64,000 nt of DNA from Pelodera strongyloides (GCA_036852015.1 JAANDG010000434.1:1-64000); one strand, 5' to 3'. Positions 9,805 to 22,700 are shown, counted from the first letter of the stretch. Made by a program: numbers and translations. The notes: a model not told the origin generated them from the letters alone.

Positions 9805-12800
9805 ATGGTCGCCGACGCGGAGATTCCAAAAGACAAACATGAGGTCGTAGACTTTATTTGCGGTTCGCCAATAACATGGACAATGTTGGAGACGGACATG
9901 CAAAAGGCACTGAAGACGACGGCCAAATTTGGAGAAAACAAAAAGGCCGAACTCATCGGACAGGGAAACGTTAGTCATTGGCTCATAGTGTTTTAGCCTT
10001 GCTTTAGTAAAGCAAAGATTTCTCTGTGAAAAGAATTGTTTCTTGAAGAAAGTAGTGAGTATTGAGCATGATACAGGCAAGAACCAGAAGCTCCAACATA
10101 ATATCGATGTGCTCTCTCACATTAGAATGCTTATGTTCCCAGGGAATATTTGCCCGAGGGAATCGGAGTGGTGAATATGGCCTCAGAAGACGCGAGTTCC
10201 CAATAACGACCACCCATTTATGGGTTGACCTATATTTTGTGACTTCTGTGCGCCATAATGCAGACTTTTCGAAACCAATAGAATAAGTAACATTTAGGGG
10301 TTTGTGTCTAAAATAGTCGTGGCCACTCTCGATTGGGATCAGAATAGCGAAGAGCTTCCTGAAAGCGTAGTGCTGAAGATCACCGTACTCGCCCAGGTTG
10401 GTATAAACATGATAATTAATAAAATGACACTCTAAAAGAACGATACACTATATAATATAAATAGTTCATTACTCAAAGAACTAGCATTATTACTGGGAAC
10501 AATCTACAGATACCCTTGCTATACAATTAATTAAATTTTTGTTCATGTTATATTTCTTGTTTTATAGTTACAAGAGCTGATGGATAAGTTGATAGATGGT
10601 GGACCGGAGGCGCAGGAAAGAATTGCAGCTAACACAATCAGGGTTTGTTGTTTTTATGAAGGAATAAAATCCAGTGTCTCTCTGTCACTCTCAATCACGA
10701 CAACTTTGCTAGTCGTCTCTAACTCTCTAGCCCAAAAACGCTAGTTTCTCCCTCTACTGTACGCAAGTTGTTTTATAAACGTGATGCAAAGCCCATGTCC
10801 ATTGTGAGCAGTTGCAACCCTACGATTGACCTCGAACAATTTCGAAACGATTTGGTTACCTTTGGGAACATGGACTCGGACATTCATGTTACAGATGGCA
10901 AACCGAAAAGTTCAGCGCCAGAAAAGGCGTCACGGCTAATTTAAATTTTAGAATTATTTTTCGTCCTTTCCATATTTAGATTCACAACAACGAGCTTGGC
11001 TTCTACCGCCTTGTGAATGAAGACTGGAAGGTCAACCATAACGATATCAAAGTTCCGGTTTTCTACTGCGGACGCGAATGGGGTGTCGACGGAGTAGACG
11101 GAGGTAGGAAACGTTTAAAGCGGTATAACAAGTTTGTGGAGCATATCTTGGGCATCTAGCCCCTAGTTTACATTCACTATATGCAAATTGTGCATAAGGA
11201 AATGAAAACAAAAGGGAGATAGACACGCTCACATGCTAGACACATTCAGAAGGTTTCGCTTCTTATAGGCTGTTAATTTAATTCATTATTGATCTGCCAA
11301 GTCCATCCAAGCACTAAAAGCACTTCTTGATCAATTTAGGCTACTTCGTCGTGGAACATGTGAAAGACGCCGTACTTCGTCATATGTACCACACCGTACA
11401 GAGCCCCGGCGTGATTGAAGCACTGGAGGCCATCGCCAAAGTCCATGCAATATGTACGTTTGCCAGTTCTACTGTTCAACCACGTTCCCAGGCATAATAA
11501 CCTATTCAAAGCGGGTTCTGCACATGTTCGAGTACCCGTGGGTCGATTTTGTCTAAATTTAAACGACAGTATGGATATTCGGATACCAGTCGGCCAACCA
11601 CCTGAACGACTTTCCAGGATTGCAATAAGATTGCTGAAACATGCCAAATAAGATAAATTCCATTGTGGATGCTATGAAGCACTCACGAAAAGTAGCCATG
11701 AAACGCCAATGTCATAAGTCAGAATACGCATATTTTCAAGGTCCAAGACTTATGCCTAACGCCTGAAATATTAGAAAAAAGATTCCAGATACAGACACTT
11801 CCCACACATTTATATAAGAACGATTGACACTATCTATACCTGAGGCCAGTTCCAATAAAATTTACCGCTGGGGTAGGTTACAGGCGTCTCCTGTTCAGCA
11901 TGCTCTCTCGCTTTCTCTGATTTTGACAGGCTGCGAGAGAAAGCCGAGAGAGCACGCTAAGGAGGAGACGCCTCTAACCTACCCCAGCGGTAAATTTTAT
12001 TGGAACCGGCCTCTGGTTACTTTCCATTACTTACACTTAACTTCAGCACTCAAGCACCAGGAATCAATCGAGCAATTCAGCACAGAATTCCTAATGGAGA
12101 TCTTCGCCGATATGTATAATCAGGATGTAAGTGTCTTCTTATTAATTCACGGCCGATGTAATAAAGCTTTCGCTAAATGCCTTGTTTCGCAAAGGTATTG
12201 AACCTAGAGACAACTTTCTCATTGTCAGTTAAGTATTCAAGGTAATACTGTGTTTCAATTTTCTTTACCTGTATTGATATTCTTGTAAACCTGAAAATGT
12301 ATCTGCAATGCACAACAAAGTATCTTAAAGGGACAGGCCCATTTCAAATGACCCCTATTTTTGGTGATCCCTTCTGATTCTCCATGTCAAATATAGTACG
12401 ATACGATATTTTTCCAATATTCAAGCGCAAAATTCACGCAGCATTCAGCAATTTACCATTGCCAGTCATACCCAACTATCTATCGCAGTTGTCCCGCCCC
12501 TTCGCGCTAATTGGGTAATATGCTCTATTGGGCGTGGCAATTGCGATATTGGCCAATAAGCGCCAATGGGCGTGCCAACTGCGATAGATAGTTGGGTATG
12601 ACTGCCCACGGTAAATTGCTGAATAGTGTGTGAATTTTGCGCTTGAAAATTAGAAAAATATTACATCCTACTATATTTGACATGGGGAATCAGATGGAAT
12701 CATCAAAAATAGGGGTCATTTGAAATGGGCCTGACCCTTTAACTGGCGTTTTACAATAAGGGCTAGAACTAGAGCTAGAACTACTAGCCACGGAAAAGAC

Positions 12801-14926
12801 ACTATTTTTAGCTCAACTGGCTTGGCCAGTTTTACGTGCCATTTTTTACCTTGAAGCATACTTGAAGTAATACTTGCATTTATTTTACCCGGCATGTTTT
12901 TTTTTAGAAAATGCGTGAAAGCCTTCCAAAGGTGGCCGAGCTCGTTCCGGATTGTCAGGAGTACATCGATATTATGTTGGAGAAGGTGCACATCTTCACA
13001 CTGGAAGGGTATCAGACGATCATCACGGAAACTTGTAAGCAAGTTTAGTAGAACATACACTCTAGTTGATTTAAATCGGCACGCACTTGGTCTTAACTCT
13101 TTTTTTGTTGGTAACATGTAGTTTATGCATATAGTGATCCATTGTGTGCTGGAAATTATCAGAATAATGGAGTTTACAGATCCAATGTAATCGTAATGTA
13201 TGGCGAAGTTGTTGTTTTATTTCAACTTCTTTAAGTTGAGATTAGAACTAGACTCACAACAACATAAATACGTATCGTATATCTAGGCCAGCCTCCCGTG
13301 CTCTGCCACGGTGATTTGTGGACTGCCAATATGTTATGGACAGAAAACGAGGATGGCAGCGAACGTTTGAGAGCACTTATCGATTGGCAGGTATTGATTT
13401 TTTGTTGATTTTGTGCAAAAGCCCATACTTTGATACAGACCACTTCTACTCATGAGCTCGAGCCAATTTATCTTTATCAAAAAAATAGGGTCGATTTTTT
13501 TTTCAGATCGTGCACAAGGGTTCACCGGTTGAAGACTTCGCACGTTTCCTGGGCGTCGCAACTTCACGGGAAACGAAGAAGAGAGAGTGAGTTATTCATC
13601 TTGAAGGCAATTTTAACTTGCGATCAAAATAAAATTAGATTGAGCTCTATTTTATTAGCTTTGCGAGATATTAGGATCTGCAGGTTACTGTAAAAACGCG
13701 CACATAACATTTCAGAAGGGTATTACACTCTTACAGGTAGTATTGTAAAGTTCATGAAGAAGTTTGCACGTACCTACAATACGCATAAGCATGTGACGGA
13801 AATATTTTCAGTTTGTACCTCTACTTTGACAAGTACTACGACGCCTTTGTCAAGGAATGCGGTGATGATGTAAAGCCGCCATTCACTAAGGAACAGGTTC
13901 GGCGGATTTTTTTTAGAAGTTTTGTTGTTTTGTAATTAATTGTAAGAAATTAGTTAAGTTCACGTATTTCCACCTAATTTCCACCTAAATATCGAAACAT
14001 TTTCATGGCTTTGCCGAATCCCGAGAAACGCAAGTTTTCGGAAGTCACTTTCAGGAGTGTTCTTGTAGGTAAACAAAGAAATGCGCCTTCGACTAGAAAA
14101 TAATAACTCGAATCGTTTCCAGCTCATTGAGAACTACGAGAAGTTTATCCCATTCGTCACAGTGCCTTTTGCTGGATTCTTCCTACCGATGATCGATATC
14201 GTACTTGCGAGCGCGCCAGGTAAAGACTTATTTAATTTTGAGATTCTTTTTTTTTTCTTTTTTTTTTCACCAGGTTTTATTTTGCACCCATCGACACGCA
14301 ATATAGGTAGTGATGGATTCAAGTTACCCATGTCCAGCTTATGGGTGCAAATTCCAACTAAGAAGAATAGTAAGCCGCACACGGGCCGTACTCGCACTAG
14401 GGTCTAGTGCATTAGCGACTATTTATTTGAATATTTATTATACTCATTAAAAAGAGCGCAACGCCGTGAGAGACGATGAAAAAGAAAAATCAAAGTAGAT
14501 AATATAGATACTAGGATCTAGGATATAATTTCCACCAACAGTGTATAGATTGTAATTCCACAAGAGTTAACAAAGAAAACGATGTTGATAGCGAATCAAA
14601 GAATTTGGTCCCACACAAATTTGGTCTATTTTTACTTTTTACCACCTACATTTCCAATGTCGAAGTTAATTGCCCAAGACTTCTCGATGCTAACATAGGA
14701 AACGTGTGCACTCGTTTTGTGACGGTTCACTGGTTGTTTCGTGGGCCAGCTCATTTGGTGACCAACTCGTGACCATGTCGCAAACCAAATAAACCTTTGA
14801 ACTAATTTACGTTTGTATTATCCTAATGAAGCGTATTTAGACAAAGATGCAGCCAGAGCAGTGTTCTTGGACAAAATGCGCGGTATGCTAGAAGAAGCGG
14901 CAGAGTATATCAAGAAGTGGTACTAA
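9805..14926 (+). CDS. CHK-2: CHK kinase-like (DUF1679) protein, 12 exons, 411 aa
   Basis: Exons: 9805-9969, 10298-10396, 10568-10642, 10980-11103, 11340-11453, 12047-12126, 12908-13034, 13287-13390, 13507-13586, 13812-13896, 14123-14219, 14841-14926. They sum to 1236 bases, and every junction has the same phase as in CHK-1. Exons 4-12 match CHK-1 exactly in length. Motifs: GQGNGF near residues 52-57, CHGDLWTANML near 268-278, LIDWQ near 292-296, ending in IKKWY. Predicted cytosolic small-molecule kinase; substrate unknown. An AATAAA lies 37 bases after the stop. The gene converges on GT11 gene F, whose stop is 564 bases further on. Intron 5 holds a palindrome, intron 6 an M2 element, and intron 11 about 200 bases also found inverted at 41.5 kb. 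Confidence 0.92.
10110..10195. repeat. Partial M6 element, CHK-2 intron 1
   Basis: Contains CCCAGGGAATATTTGCCCGA and ends GAGTGGTGAATATGGCCTCA, matching the right half of M6 copies at 48.5 and 56.1 kb. The left terminus is missing or decayed. Confidence 0.7.
11842..12014. repeat. Palindromic element in CHK-2 intron 5, next to the exon 6 acceptor
   Basis: Arms of about 75-80 bases: GAGGCCAGTTCCAATAAAAT on the left and ATTTTATTGGAACCGGCCTC on the right. They continue inward through ACCGCTGGGGTAGGTTA and GAGGCGTCTCC to a loop of a dozen bases. Ends 32 bases before exon 6. RNA from either strand would form a long hairpin. Confidence 0.93.
12325..12742. repeat. M2 palindromic element, copy d (CHK-2 intron 6)
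   Basis: TTAAAGGGACAGGCCCATTT to the inverse end GACCCTTTAA, with TTAA on both sides and the GCCAATGGGCGTG inverted pair inside. Confidence 0.93.
14420..14640. repeat. Dispersed repeat in CHK-2 intron 11, inverted copy at 41.48-41.67 kb
   Basis: The block running ATTTATTATACTCATTAAA, GAGCGCAACGCCGTGAGAGA and GTCCCACACAAA is matched in reverse complement inside the M4 element at 41,090-41,849. No coding potential was recognised. Confidence 0.8.
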
Positions 14927-15490
14927 AATAAGCACAATTACACTCATAAAATTAATCATATTAATAAATATACATATAATATGATTGAAATAAATATGTA
15001 CTTCCAGTTGTATAGTTGTACTTCCAGTTGTATAGTATAGCATACCCAGATAAAAAAAGAAACATATCTCTCTCTCTCTCTTACACATAACAAAGCAACT
15101 ATCTTTATTTGAGCCATAGCGAATACATAGAGAATTACCAAAAACCCGTAGCAAACCTATGAAATGCAACTTTCCTAACATTAAAGTACTATACAAACCT
15201 ATTGACCCCACGGTGAACTTAGAGGGAAGGGTTGACAAGTTGTTCTTTGTAGAAAAAATCGCCGCGCATAAAAAGATGGCCCGCATCAGGCGCGCACGTG
15301 CGGCAGGAACCCAAATCCAGAATTGGACCTTTTTTGCGCGCGGCGATGGCGCGGAGTTTCAATCGTGTGCAATATCCAATAAAAATGGCATGCATAACTT
15401 GCAAAGAAATCCAATCGTTCTTGTTACAAATCGGAACTTCTACCGCAGAAGCAAAGAATAGAGTGAATAGAAGAAACCCGTTAATTTTTT
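14927..15490. other. Convergent region between CHK-2 and GT11-F
   Basis: Holds the CHK-2 3' end and the 3' flank of F. A GC-rich insert at 15,253-15,362 with CGCCGCGCATAAAA and TTTTTTGCGCGCGGCG ends is missing from the duplicated flank at 27.3 kb. The rest aligns with 27,024-27,512. Confidence 0.6.
14963..14968 (+). terminator. Poly(A) signal AATAAA of CHK-2
   Basis: AATAAA 37 bases after the TAA. The same hexamer in the same context is preserved in the fossil copy at 27,064-27,069. Confidence 0.65.
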
Positions 15491-18400
15491 TCAATTATAT
15501 ATTTCCGACGGGGTTTTCTTAGAAATCGCAATGGTTTTCGTTTGCTTATCATAATGTAAGGGAACAAAATGCTCGGTGAAAAACGTGGTCCGATTCGTGC
15601 GCGCGTTCTCCTTATCCAGTGACTTGAATAGTTTGTCATTGTAGAAAGTGGTCTCATTCATTGACCTTCCTCGAGAAAAGTACGACAGCCACCAGGCGTA
15701 AGTAGATGCGCCGGCTAAATATTGGAAAGGTTCAACCATCGAGGTTTTAGTCTAACTTGAGTTAAACTACAATGAGAAATTTGGCGTGCAAGCGGCGTGC
15801 GATCAGCGTGCACAATTGCGTGCCGTATGCCGCGTGTACTTTGCGGCTTACCAAAAGAATTTTGCCCGCCGATTTCACGCAGTGAATGTCAAGTTTCATT
15901 AACGCCATCCCATAATTAACAGATTTTGTGAAAAAGAGTGTCCGCACTAAATGGTTTGTTGATTTTTGGGTTCAGATGCGAATCGCGGCATTCTGTTGTA
16001 CCAAATAAAACAACACCTAAGCATCTAACAATGGAAATAGCTCATTAGTCAGCTGAAACCTGAAACTATACATACCCGTCAGGAATAGTGTATCGCAGTA
16101 GAGACTTGAGAATGTCCAATCAATACTTGCAGGCCATTTACTATTGCTTTTGCCCACATGGACAGGAAAAGTGAAATTACCCTGAAATGGAATGAAGTAG
16201 TTCAGTTAAGGATTCAACGAACACGCAAACAAATAATTAATTTGTTGTTCAAAGCAAATCAAAGAAAGATATGCAATCTGTAAATTATGTCCCTGTATTT
16301 ATACCAAACTTATAATGAAAACAAAATCATTTGCTTTGAAAATAAAGGAAGAAAATTTTCACCTTCTTGGCGATGTTTTGTTGCCATCGTTGGTCCCTGC
16401 CAAGAATGATTGCGTTCAGCGACTTGTGCTTTTTCGATACTAAAGTTGACCGATTGAGAAATGATAAAGTGTAATTTGAAATATTATGTTGACTGGTGAC
16501 GAGCATATATGTTTGACAACGGTACATCACTTCACGAGGCTCACTTACTAAGCGGGTTCAAAAAAGGTTGGAATGTGATGCAAACAACGTACCTATTGGA
16601 AGCGCCCGCACCCATTTCGTGGCTGGTTCCTGACCATTTGGAGATTTTTGCAATATAAAACCGTCACGAAATGGGCGCGGACGTTTCCTGCGTATTCTAC
16701 ATTCAATGTAATTGCCACAAGGATATATTATTGAAGCAAACCTCTCACCGATATTATACACAAATTTTAGTCCCTCAATCGTCACGTCTTCACTGGACAT
16801 TTCCATCGCAGCTCTACTGAAATCACCTCGACGCACGTGAACACAGATACTGTAATGTTTGGAATAGAGCAAAAGTAAATGTGTCCTAGTATTCAGACTC
16901 CCTATTCACAACTCAATTTTTCGCTGGGGAACTTGTCTTTCTCCCAGTGACTCTCGCTTTGATATGATATTTTCTGACCCTACAGGAAAGTGAAAACCCC
17001 GATTTCGCCCCGATCATTTGTCAAAAAACCCCGATTTCGCCCCAATTCTTTCAGAAAAACCCACAAAAAACCCGATCACGTCCCGATTTCGCCCCGATCA
17101 CAAATGATCGGGGCATAATTGGGAACAAGGCCGGATTTCGCCCCGATTGTTTCAAAAAACCCCGATTTCGCCCCGATCATTTCCCAAGACCCCTATTTCG
17201 CCCCGATCATTTGTCGAAAAAACCCCGATCACGGCCCGATTTTTTGAGGGACTTGATCGGGGCGAAATCGGGGTTTTTGGTTTCCCATGCCAGGGAATAT
17301 TTCGCCGAGCGAACGGAGTGGTGAATAAGTTGTGAAAAATTGTCATACTATGGATTATCTGCAGTCCTATAATGTGTGATGTGTATTGTGTTTTCAGCTA
17401 TACCACACGCGAATTGAACCTGATTCGCAACACCGTGCCGCTAGGCCAAAGTTTGAAAATTCTTCACTTCAGAGGCCATATTCACCACTCCGTTCCCTCG
17501 GGGAAAAATTCCCTGGGGTCAGAAAATAGCATTCCTAGGCGAGAGTCACAGGGAAAAAGGGAAGTTCCCCTCTGGGAATTGAGTGGTGAAATTGGCCCAA
17601 AAGACTGGCCAGAGTCCGACTTACACTTTCCAATAACAAATGTTAAAAACTCAACTGAATCACCTACTTATGTTTGTCCTTCAACTCGACGCCCGGCAAA
17701 ATTTCATTCTGGGCAATTGTGACATGGGAAGCATTGAATTCTAAGATGGAGAGTACTTCCTGACGTGATAGACTGGCAAAATGACTGTGGCACTGAAAAA
17801 TCCGCTATAGATTTAAAGCGAAATACTGACCCGTTTATGAAACGCATCGAGTAAACCAGCATTCTTATGCGGCTTATGCAAATGACCATAAATTAGATTA
17901 AAAAATCAAGTTAAATTCGAGCAACTTATCATAAGTACATAAGAACTCAGTTGTCCACGATACCGATGCGTTTCAAAAACCGGCCGGTATTTCGCTTTAA
18001 ATATTAAAGGGGAGACTCACGAGAATTACGTATTCAACAAAAAAAAAGTTTTATAGAGACTCACGAGAATTACGTATTCAACAAAAAAAAGTTTTCTAGA
18101 ATTTAAATGGTCTATATTGATTAATTCTTTTCAGTTTTAGAAGCTGACTACAAAAAAAATCCTACTTGCATCATGAAGAATACAGCAGAAACCCGGCGCA
18201 CATCTCTGTATTTTTCAAAAATTGGTTGATAAGCAATGCATTTCGCCGAGCCAGGATTAGGTAGCCCTACTTTGGTCGAACCATTCTAAACATTCTTTTT
18301 TTAGTTTGAAAATACACTAAATATGAAAAAGCGTATTTATAGAAAATCCTCGACATTATACAGAAAACAGAAAATATAAGAAAAGTGATTATTAATTAAT

Positions 18401-19647
18401 GATAATTGCACTGAATATGCAATGCTTTTTAGTCAAACATCGAGATTATAAACTGTGTTAAAATATGATAAAATACCGCATTCTCCATTGTAACTTGAGC
18501 TAAAAGATTTGGAAAGTAGACGCCGTAGACGTTTAACATCTTTTTTATATACTTCTTATTTCTTGTGTCGAAGGCGGGCTTTCTGAAAATGGGTAAAATC
18601 TGGCAATGTGTGTGCGTGTGTGTTTGTGTGGGTGCGTCTGTGTGTACGTGGGTGATTGTGTGTGTTTACATGGGTGCATGTGTGTGGATGCGTGGGTGTG
18701 TGCGTGTGTGCGTGTGGGTGTACTCGTTCAGATACAACATATGGCAGTGCAGTTGCCCCACATACATTTCCAAAACAGGCTATTATATTTGACTTGATTT
18801 TCTTTGTGGTTAACATAAATTGAAGGATCAAGTTGACTTCTTTCTATTCGTGCACTCAACTGATTATAGCATAGCTCTTATTTCCATATGTTACTTACCG
18901 ACCAACAGCCTTAGCGATCCCCAAGAATGAGACCATTTCAAACATAACATTTCCTAGTCCGTATCCCAGTGAAACTGATGCACTACGTCCAAATAAGAGT
19001 TTCTTTTCCGAAATGAAAAAATTCTTTGAGCTCCTTAAAGGTATTTGGTAAAAAAAAATTTTTTTCACTAATTATGTCATTCTGACCCATCCAATAAGGA
19101 GCACATTACATATATTACACTACCATAAATGTGTCGACTGGCGGACGTACAAGACCTCCAATTTATTAATTCATTGTGCTTGTTGTTAAGTATCTGTTGT
19201 AACATCTTCACTTTTATCTGTTATCTAAGCCCAATAATACAGTTCTTAATTCGTGGAACATTTTTTAATTAAAGATACAATATCGCCCATATATCATACG
19301 GTGAGATAAACATTTGCAAAACTGTGAAATGGTGAAGCCTCTACATATGCACTACGCTTGATATTCCATGTGTTTATTATTCATTGTTGCCTGTTTGCTA
19401 AACAACGACAACACGTCGAGTTACATACACTACTTCTTGGCGTCGGAACAACGATAGCGACGATACATAACTTGAGAAGCTTTCATAGAACATAGAACTA
19501 CGTTTGTGGATTGCCACCTACCTACCTCAAATAATAAGAGTTGTTCAATTTCGGTATATTTCCTTTGTACAATATTGATCCAAGGGATAGCAGAGCCATT
19601 ACAATGAATATAAATTGTATAGTTGATTTAATTCCCTGTTTCATCAT
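15491..19647 (-). CDS. GT11-F: alpha-1,2-fucosyltransferase-like protein, 9 exons, 371 aa
   Basis: Exons in coding order: 19647-19526, 19033-18899, 18582-18477, 18285-18166, 17792-17668, 16849-16749, 16439-16363, 16181-16076, 15714-15491 (1116 bases). The N-terminus carries a hydrophobic signal anchor (FIFIVMALLSLGSILY). Next come GYGLGNVMFE, CVHVRRGDF near residues 205-213 (GT11 donor-binding HxRRGD motif), a GRDQRW block and ASTYAWWLSYFSRGR. The family transfers fucose from GDP-fucose to galactose in the Golgi. All motifs are present and no stop interrupts the frame. The exon 2 acceptor is TTTAAG rather than CAG. F and E are copies of one segmental duplication. F alone has an M1 element in intron 4, an expanded TG repeat in intron 2 and a GATTTCGCCCC-rich insert in intron 5. 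Confidence 0.92.
16982..17285. repeat. Palindromic insert made of GATTTCGCCCCGATCA units, GT11-F intron 5
   Basis: Six or more direct copies of ACCCCGATTTCGCCCCGATC-type units. Inverted copies lie at the right end (GATCGGGGCGAAATCGGGGT). The block interrupts an M6-like element that is uninterrupted in the E duplicate at 29.19-29.32 kb, so it was probably inserted after the duplication. Confidence 0.85.
17470..17602. repeat. M6 element in GT11-F intron 5
   Basis: GAGGCCATATTCACCACTCC on the left, GAGTGGTGAAATTGGCC on the right, with CCCTCGGGG and CCCTGGGG blocks inside. Its duplicate is at 29,395-29,516 in gene E. Confidence 0.8.
17813..18000. repeat. M1 element, copy 3 (GT11-F intron 4)
   Basis: TTAA-bounded, AGCGAAATACTGACC at the left and CCGGCCGGTATTTCGCT at the right. 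Absent from the same intron of the E duplicate. Confidence 0.93.
18604..18725. repeat. (TG)n microsatellite, GT11-F intron 2
   Basis: Interrupted GTGTGT, GTGCGT and GTGGGT runs of about 120 bases. The E duplicate at 31.1 kb has only about 30 bases of similar sequence. Confidence 0.92.
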
Positions 19648-20480
19648 TGGTAGCTTAATTATAATTATAGGTGATTTTTTATATCTTGTATCTATATCGT
19701 ATTGTGTCTTATATACAACTGTGGCCGAATGTCTAATGAAGAAGAGATATTTGAAAAAAAAAAACAATATAAATAAATAAATGTACAATATTAGAAAGGC
19801 AAAAGGCGGAATATGCTTGATCTTGATAACATGTCATAATGATAATGGTGTCATGAATTTTTGGCTTCAAAAAAATGAAAACCTCTAAATTAGCAAGATT
19901 GCTCTCAAATATGCTGTTAATAAGATGTAATATAAAACCCATACGCCACGCATTTGAGAGTGTAGCAAGCGTTGAAATGCCATGTGTTAATGCGTGTATG
20001 TTCATGTTGTAATATTGTTTGATAGCTTGTGTTGTGAGGATTTCACAACCTTCATATTGTTGCGTTACTAATTGGTGTATTCGTTACAGTAGTCAGCTAA
20101 TTAAAATTCCCGCCATTCTTGGCCCTTTGTCATATGTTTACCTGTACATCATTAGTTAGTTAACCCGGTTTACTTTGGCCCGATGTTCGCAGTTGTGAGT
20201 TGTGAGATAGTTGATTCGGTGGCCGCGTGCCACGATGGTGCCTAGTGCACAGTAGGCTTAGCCCTGGTAGCTATCCATATTGGGGCAATTACTGTAAGAC
20301 CCCTCAGTTGTGCCGAGAGCACTTAGGATTAACCGAAATCTGTAGTCCTAGTTTATTATTATTGTAGTTATTCTGGGCCAAACCCAAGTGAACGTTTCCG
20401 TTACTAATATTATAATTTATATCGCTCTTCCAGTCGTCCCAGTGTCTTTATATATTAGCCTCAGGCTACAGAGCGGAACA
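19648..20480. other. Upstream flank of GT11-F, right end of the duplicated segment
   Basis: Aligns with 32,513-33,240 upstream of E. Shared words include ACCCATACGCCACGC, TCATATTGTTGCGTTACTAA and CTACAGAGCGGAACAT. It probably holds the F promoter. Similarity stops near 20,480. No gene recognised. Confidence 0.65.
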
Positions 20481-21759
20481 TCTACGCAAGCAGTGTTAAG
20501 TTCTTTTATGGTGCCCTGTAAATCGAAAATCGAACCGGTGACAAATTATCATCAAAATATCAAGTTATCAAAGATCAGAATCGGCAATGTTCCGTTCATA
20601 TTGTGCCCCAAATTCAAAAAATCCAACCACATTCGGTGATCCGATCAGACAAATACGAGTGCAGCAAGCACTACTATAGAATCTTAGAATCTTTATACAA
20701 ATGTTTAAAATTAAATTCTTCGTGGTGTGGAGTCGACGAAGGCAACAGGGTCGTCAACACACACACATTACGAAAATAAAAATCATTGAATTGCTGGCTA
20801 TGCACGTCGAAAAAATGTCCGCACGGCCTGAACAAATAAATATTCACACCCTAATTCAAATCACCCCCAAAGCATATGTGGCAGAACAAATACGTCCGTC
20901 TTGTGCCGAATCTGACATTGAAATGATCTCAATTAAAGTTTCATAAAAAAATCCCCACGAAAGAAGCGTCCAAATAAAAAAGAAGCGTGGAAAAAAATAA
21001 AATGCCGAGCAGCGACAGGATACAAGCGCGATGCCGAGAAACTGGACCTCAATGAGCTGGACCTCATAATATGTAGTCAAATCCTTAGACGGGGGTCAAA
21101 AACCAAATGAAAATTTTTAGCAGAAACAAATACAGAATTGCGAATAATAAATCAGTAGCACAACAAATTAAAGATACCATACCTTCTTCTGAATCCAACC
21201 AACAGAGGGATCCCATTGAGATCCAGTGGAGAGTTCAACCAAAATGGATATTCATTCAACGGGCAATATAAATTGAAAATAGTACATTACATAAAACAAA
21301 TAAGGCGAAGTTCGTAACACCAAATGGAAAGATCTGAAATGGAGAAAATACCAAAAATATACGTACACACGTAATCCCACCTCTCAAGTTCTCAAGCGAC
21401 GACGACAGGCGACTGGAGACGAGCGAATATAAGAAAGCCTTTGGATGAGCATCACGATGGAAAAGCTCTAAACAGTCTAGACTAAGTATTAAGTCTCTTA
21501 AGTGGACCCCCTCTGTTTATTTCCTTGTTATCACTCGTAATCAACACGGAAAGAGATATCGGTGTCGGCGGGAGGGCTGCACAGACATGCAGAATACAAA
21601 TAACAAATACAAACAATAAAAAAATATGAGAACTTCACACCAAAAGCGAAGAAAGTTGCGTCATCCGCACATCGCTGAAGAAAAGTTAATCACCGACACG
21701 CGGTTTGCTTAATACGGTTTACATTTCAATACGATTTACATTAATACGGTTACTGACAC
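20481..21759. other. AT-rich stretch without a recognised gene
   Basis: Several short ORFs at 20.4-20.95 kb and a lysine/arginine-rich reading at 20.95-21.1 kb could be remains of a mobile-element protein. No motif supports this. No clear repeat structure was seen. Confidence 0.4.
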
Positions 21760-22265
21760 GACAATGAGAACCGATCTGTTGCGCGCCGCACCATTTCGGG
21801 ACACGACGCAACCAAATGGGGAGCAAAATGCGCACAGAAAAGTTGCGGGAAACACTTTTGAGTGGTAGGCGCACAAGTTGCGCCCGCACCATTTCCGCAC
21901 CTCTCCGGTAACTTTTTTGAAAGCGCTCAAGAAATCCACCGTAGCTTGTTTTCTGATGTTTTTCCGCATGAACAGGTCTCGCATGTGTTGTGTGGTCGAG
22001 TGGTGTAAGGCGCAGTGTAAAATAAAGTATCTAACAAGAGTGTATCTTCGAATCGAACATTCTGCTTTCTTTTTTCACATTCGGCGGCATTTCTCGCACC
22101 ACCTTTTCCGCAACGTTTTGGGGTGTTTCCCGCAACAGTTTGGGGGTGATTCCCGCAACAGCTTGCGGGTGTTTCCCGCACCAAAACGGCAAACAAAGTC
22201 GGTGCAAAAAAACGTGTTTCGCGCGGAATAAATTCTTTTGCGGGATACACCTCCAAACAATTAGA
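21760..22265. repeat. Repeat block with TTCCCGCAACA and GTTGCGGGAA motifs
   Basis: Four degenerate tandem units of about 26 bases (TTCCCGCAACAGTTTGGGGG type) lie at 22,100-22,185. Inverted words are at 21,845-21,905. Related sequence is at 40.5-40.66 kb. Short ORFs here appear to be by-products. Confidence 0.6.
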
Positions 22266-22279
22266 ACAAAACTTGAAGA

Positions 22280-22700
22280 GTGCAAAATCTTTAAAAAAAA
22301 TGTGAAAAATCATCGTGAAAAATGCGATGTGCATGCGTTAGGGCTGCAATGCGGGTGAGTTGGGGCAGACCCGTGTCAGACTTGGTCATTTGGAATGGCA
22401 TGCGGTCACTGTTGATTTCTACGAAAATGCTACATTATTTTTACTGTTAAAGGGTCGGCACTGCAAATTTCAGTCATATTTAGTGTCGGGAGTGTGGTCG
22501 AAAGCCATAGTTTGGGCGCGCATCTTATGTCGAGAACTAACAGAAGTCTGCGCCTACGCAAGCACTGCTTCGTTTCATCTTGTACTATATTTATTCAGCT
22601 TTCGCGAAACAGTCAGAATCGAATCGAAATATGGATTGCTTTCTTTTAGTTAGGGGACAATTTTCAATATCCATATTTATACATCTAAATTTTTACCGAG
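22280..22700. repeat. Partial copy of the 33-37 kb repeat complex
   Basis: Shares CATCGTGAAAAATGCGATGT, GGGTCGGCACTGCAAATTTC and TATTTATTCAGCTTTCGCGA in the same order as units at 33.9-34.9 and 35.7-36.9 kb. Sequence after it (22,860-22,985) resembles 57.48-57.56 kb. Nature unknown. Confidence 0.7.

Noticed and set aside
20388..20946. Two ORFs of about 80 codons
   Set aside because: No recognisable motif, no splice partners and weak coding character. Described as unassigned sequence.
22031..22334. Cysteine-rich minus-strand ORFs
   Set aside because: They overlap degenerate TTCCCGCAACA repeats, and similar sequence recurs at 40.5 kb. Not convincing as a gene.
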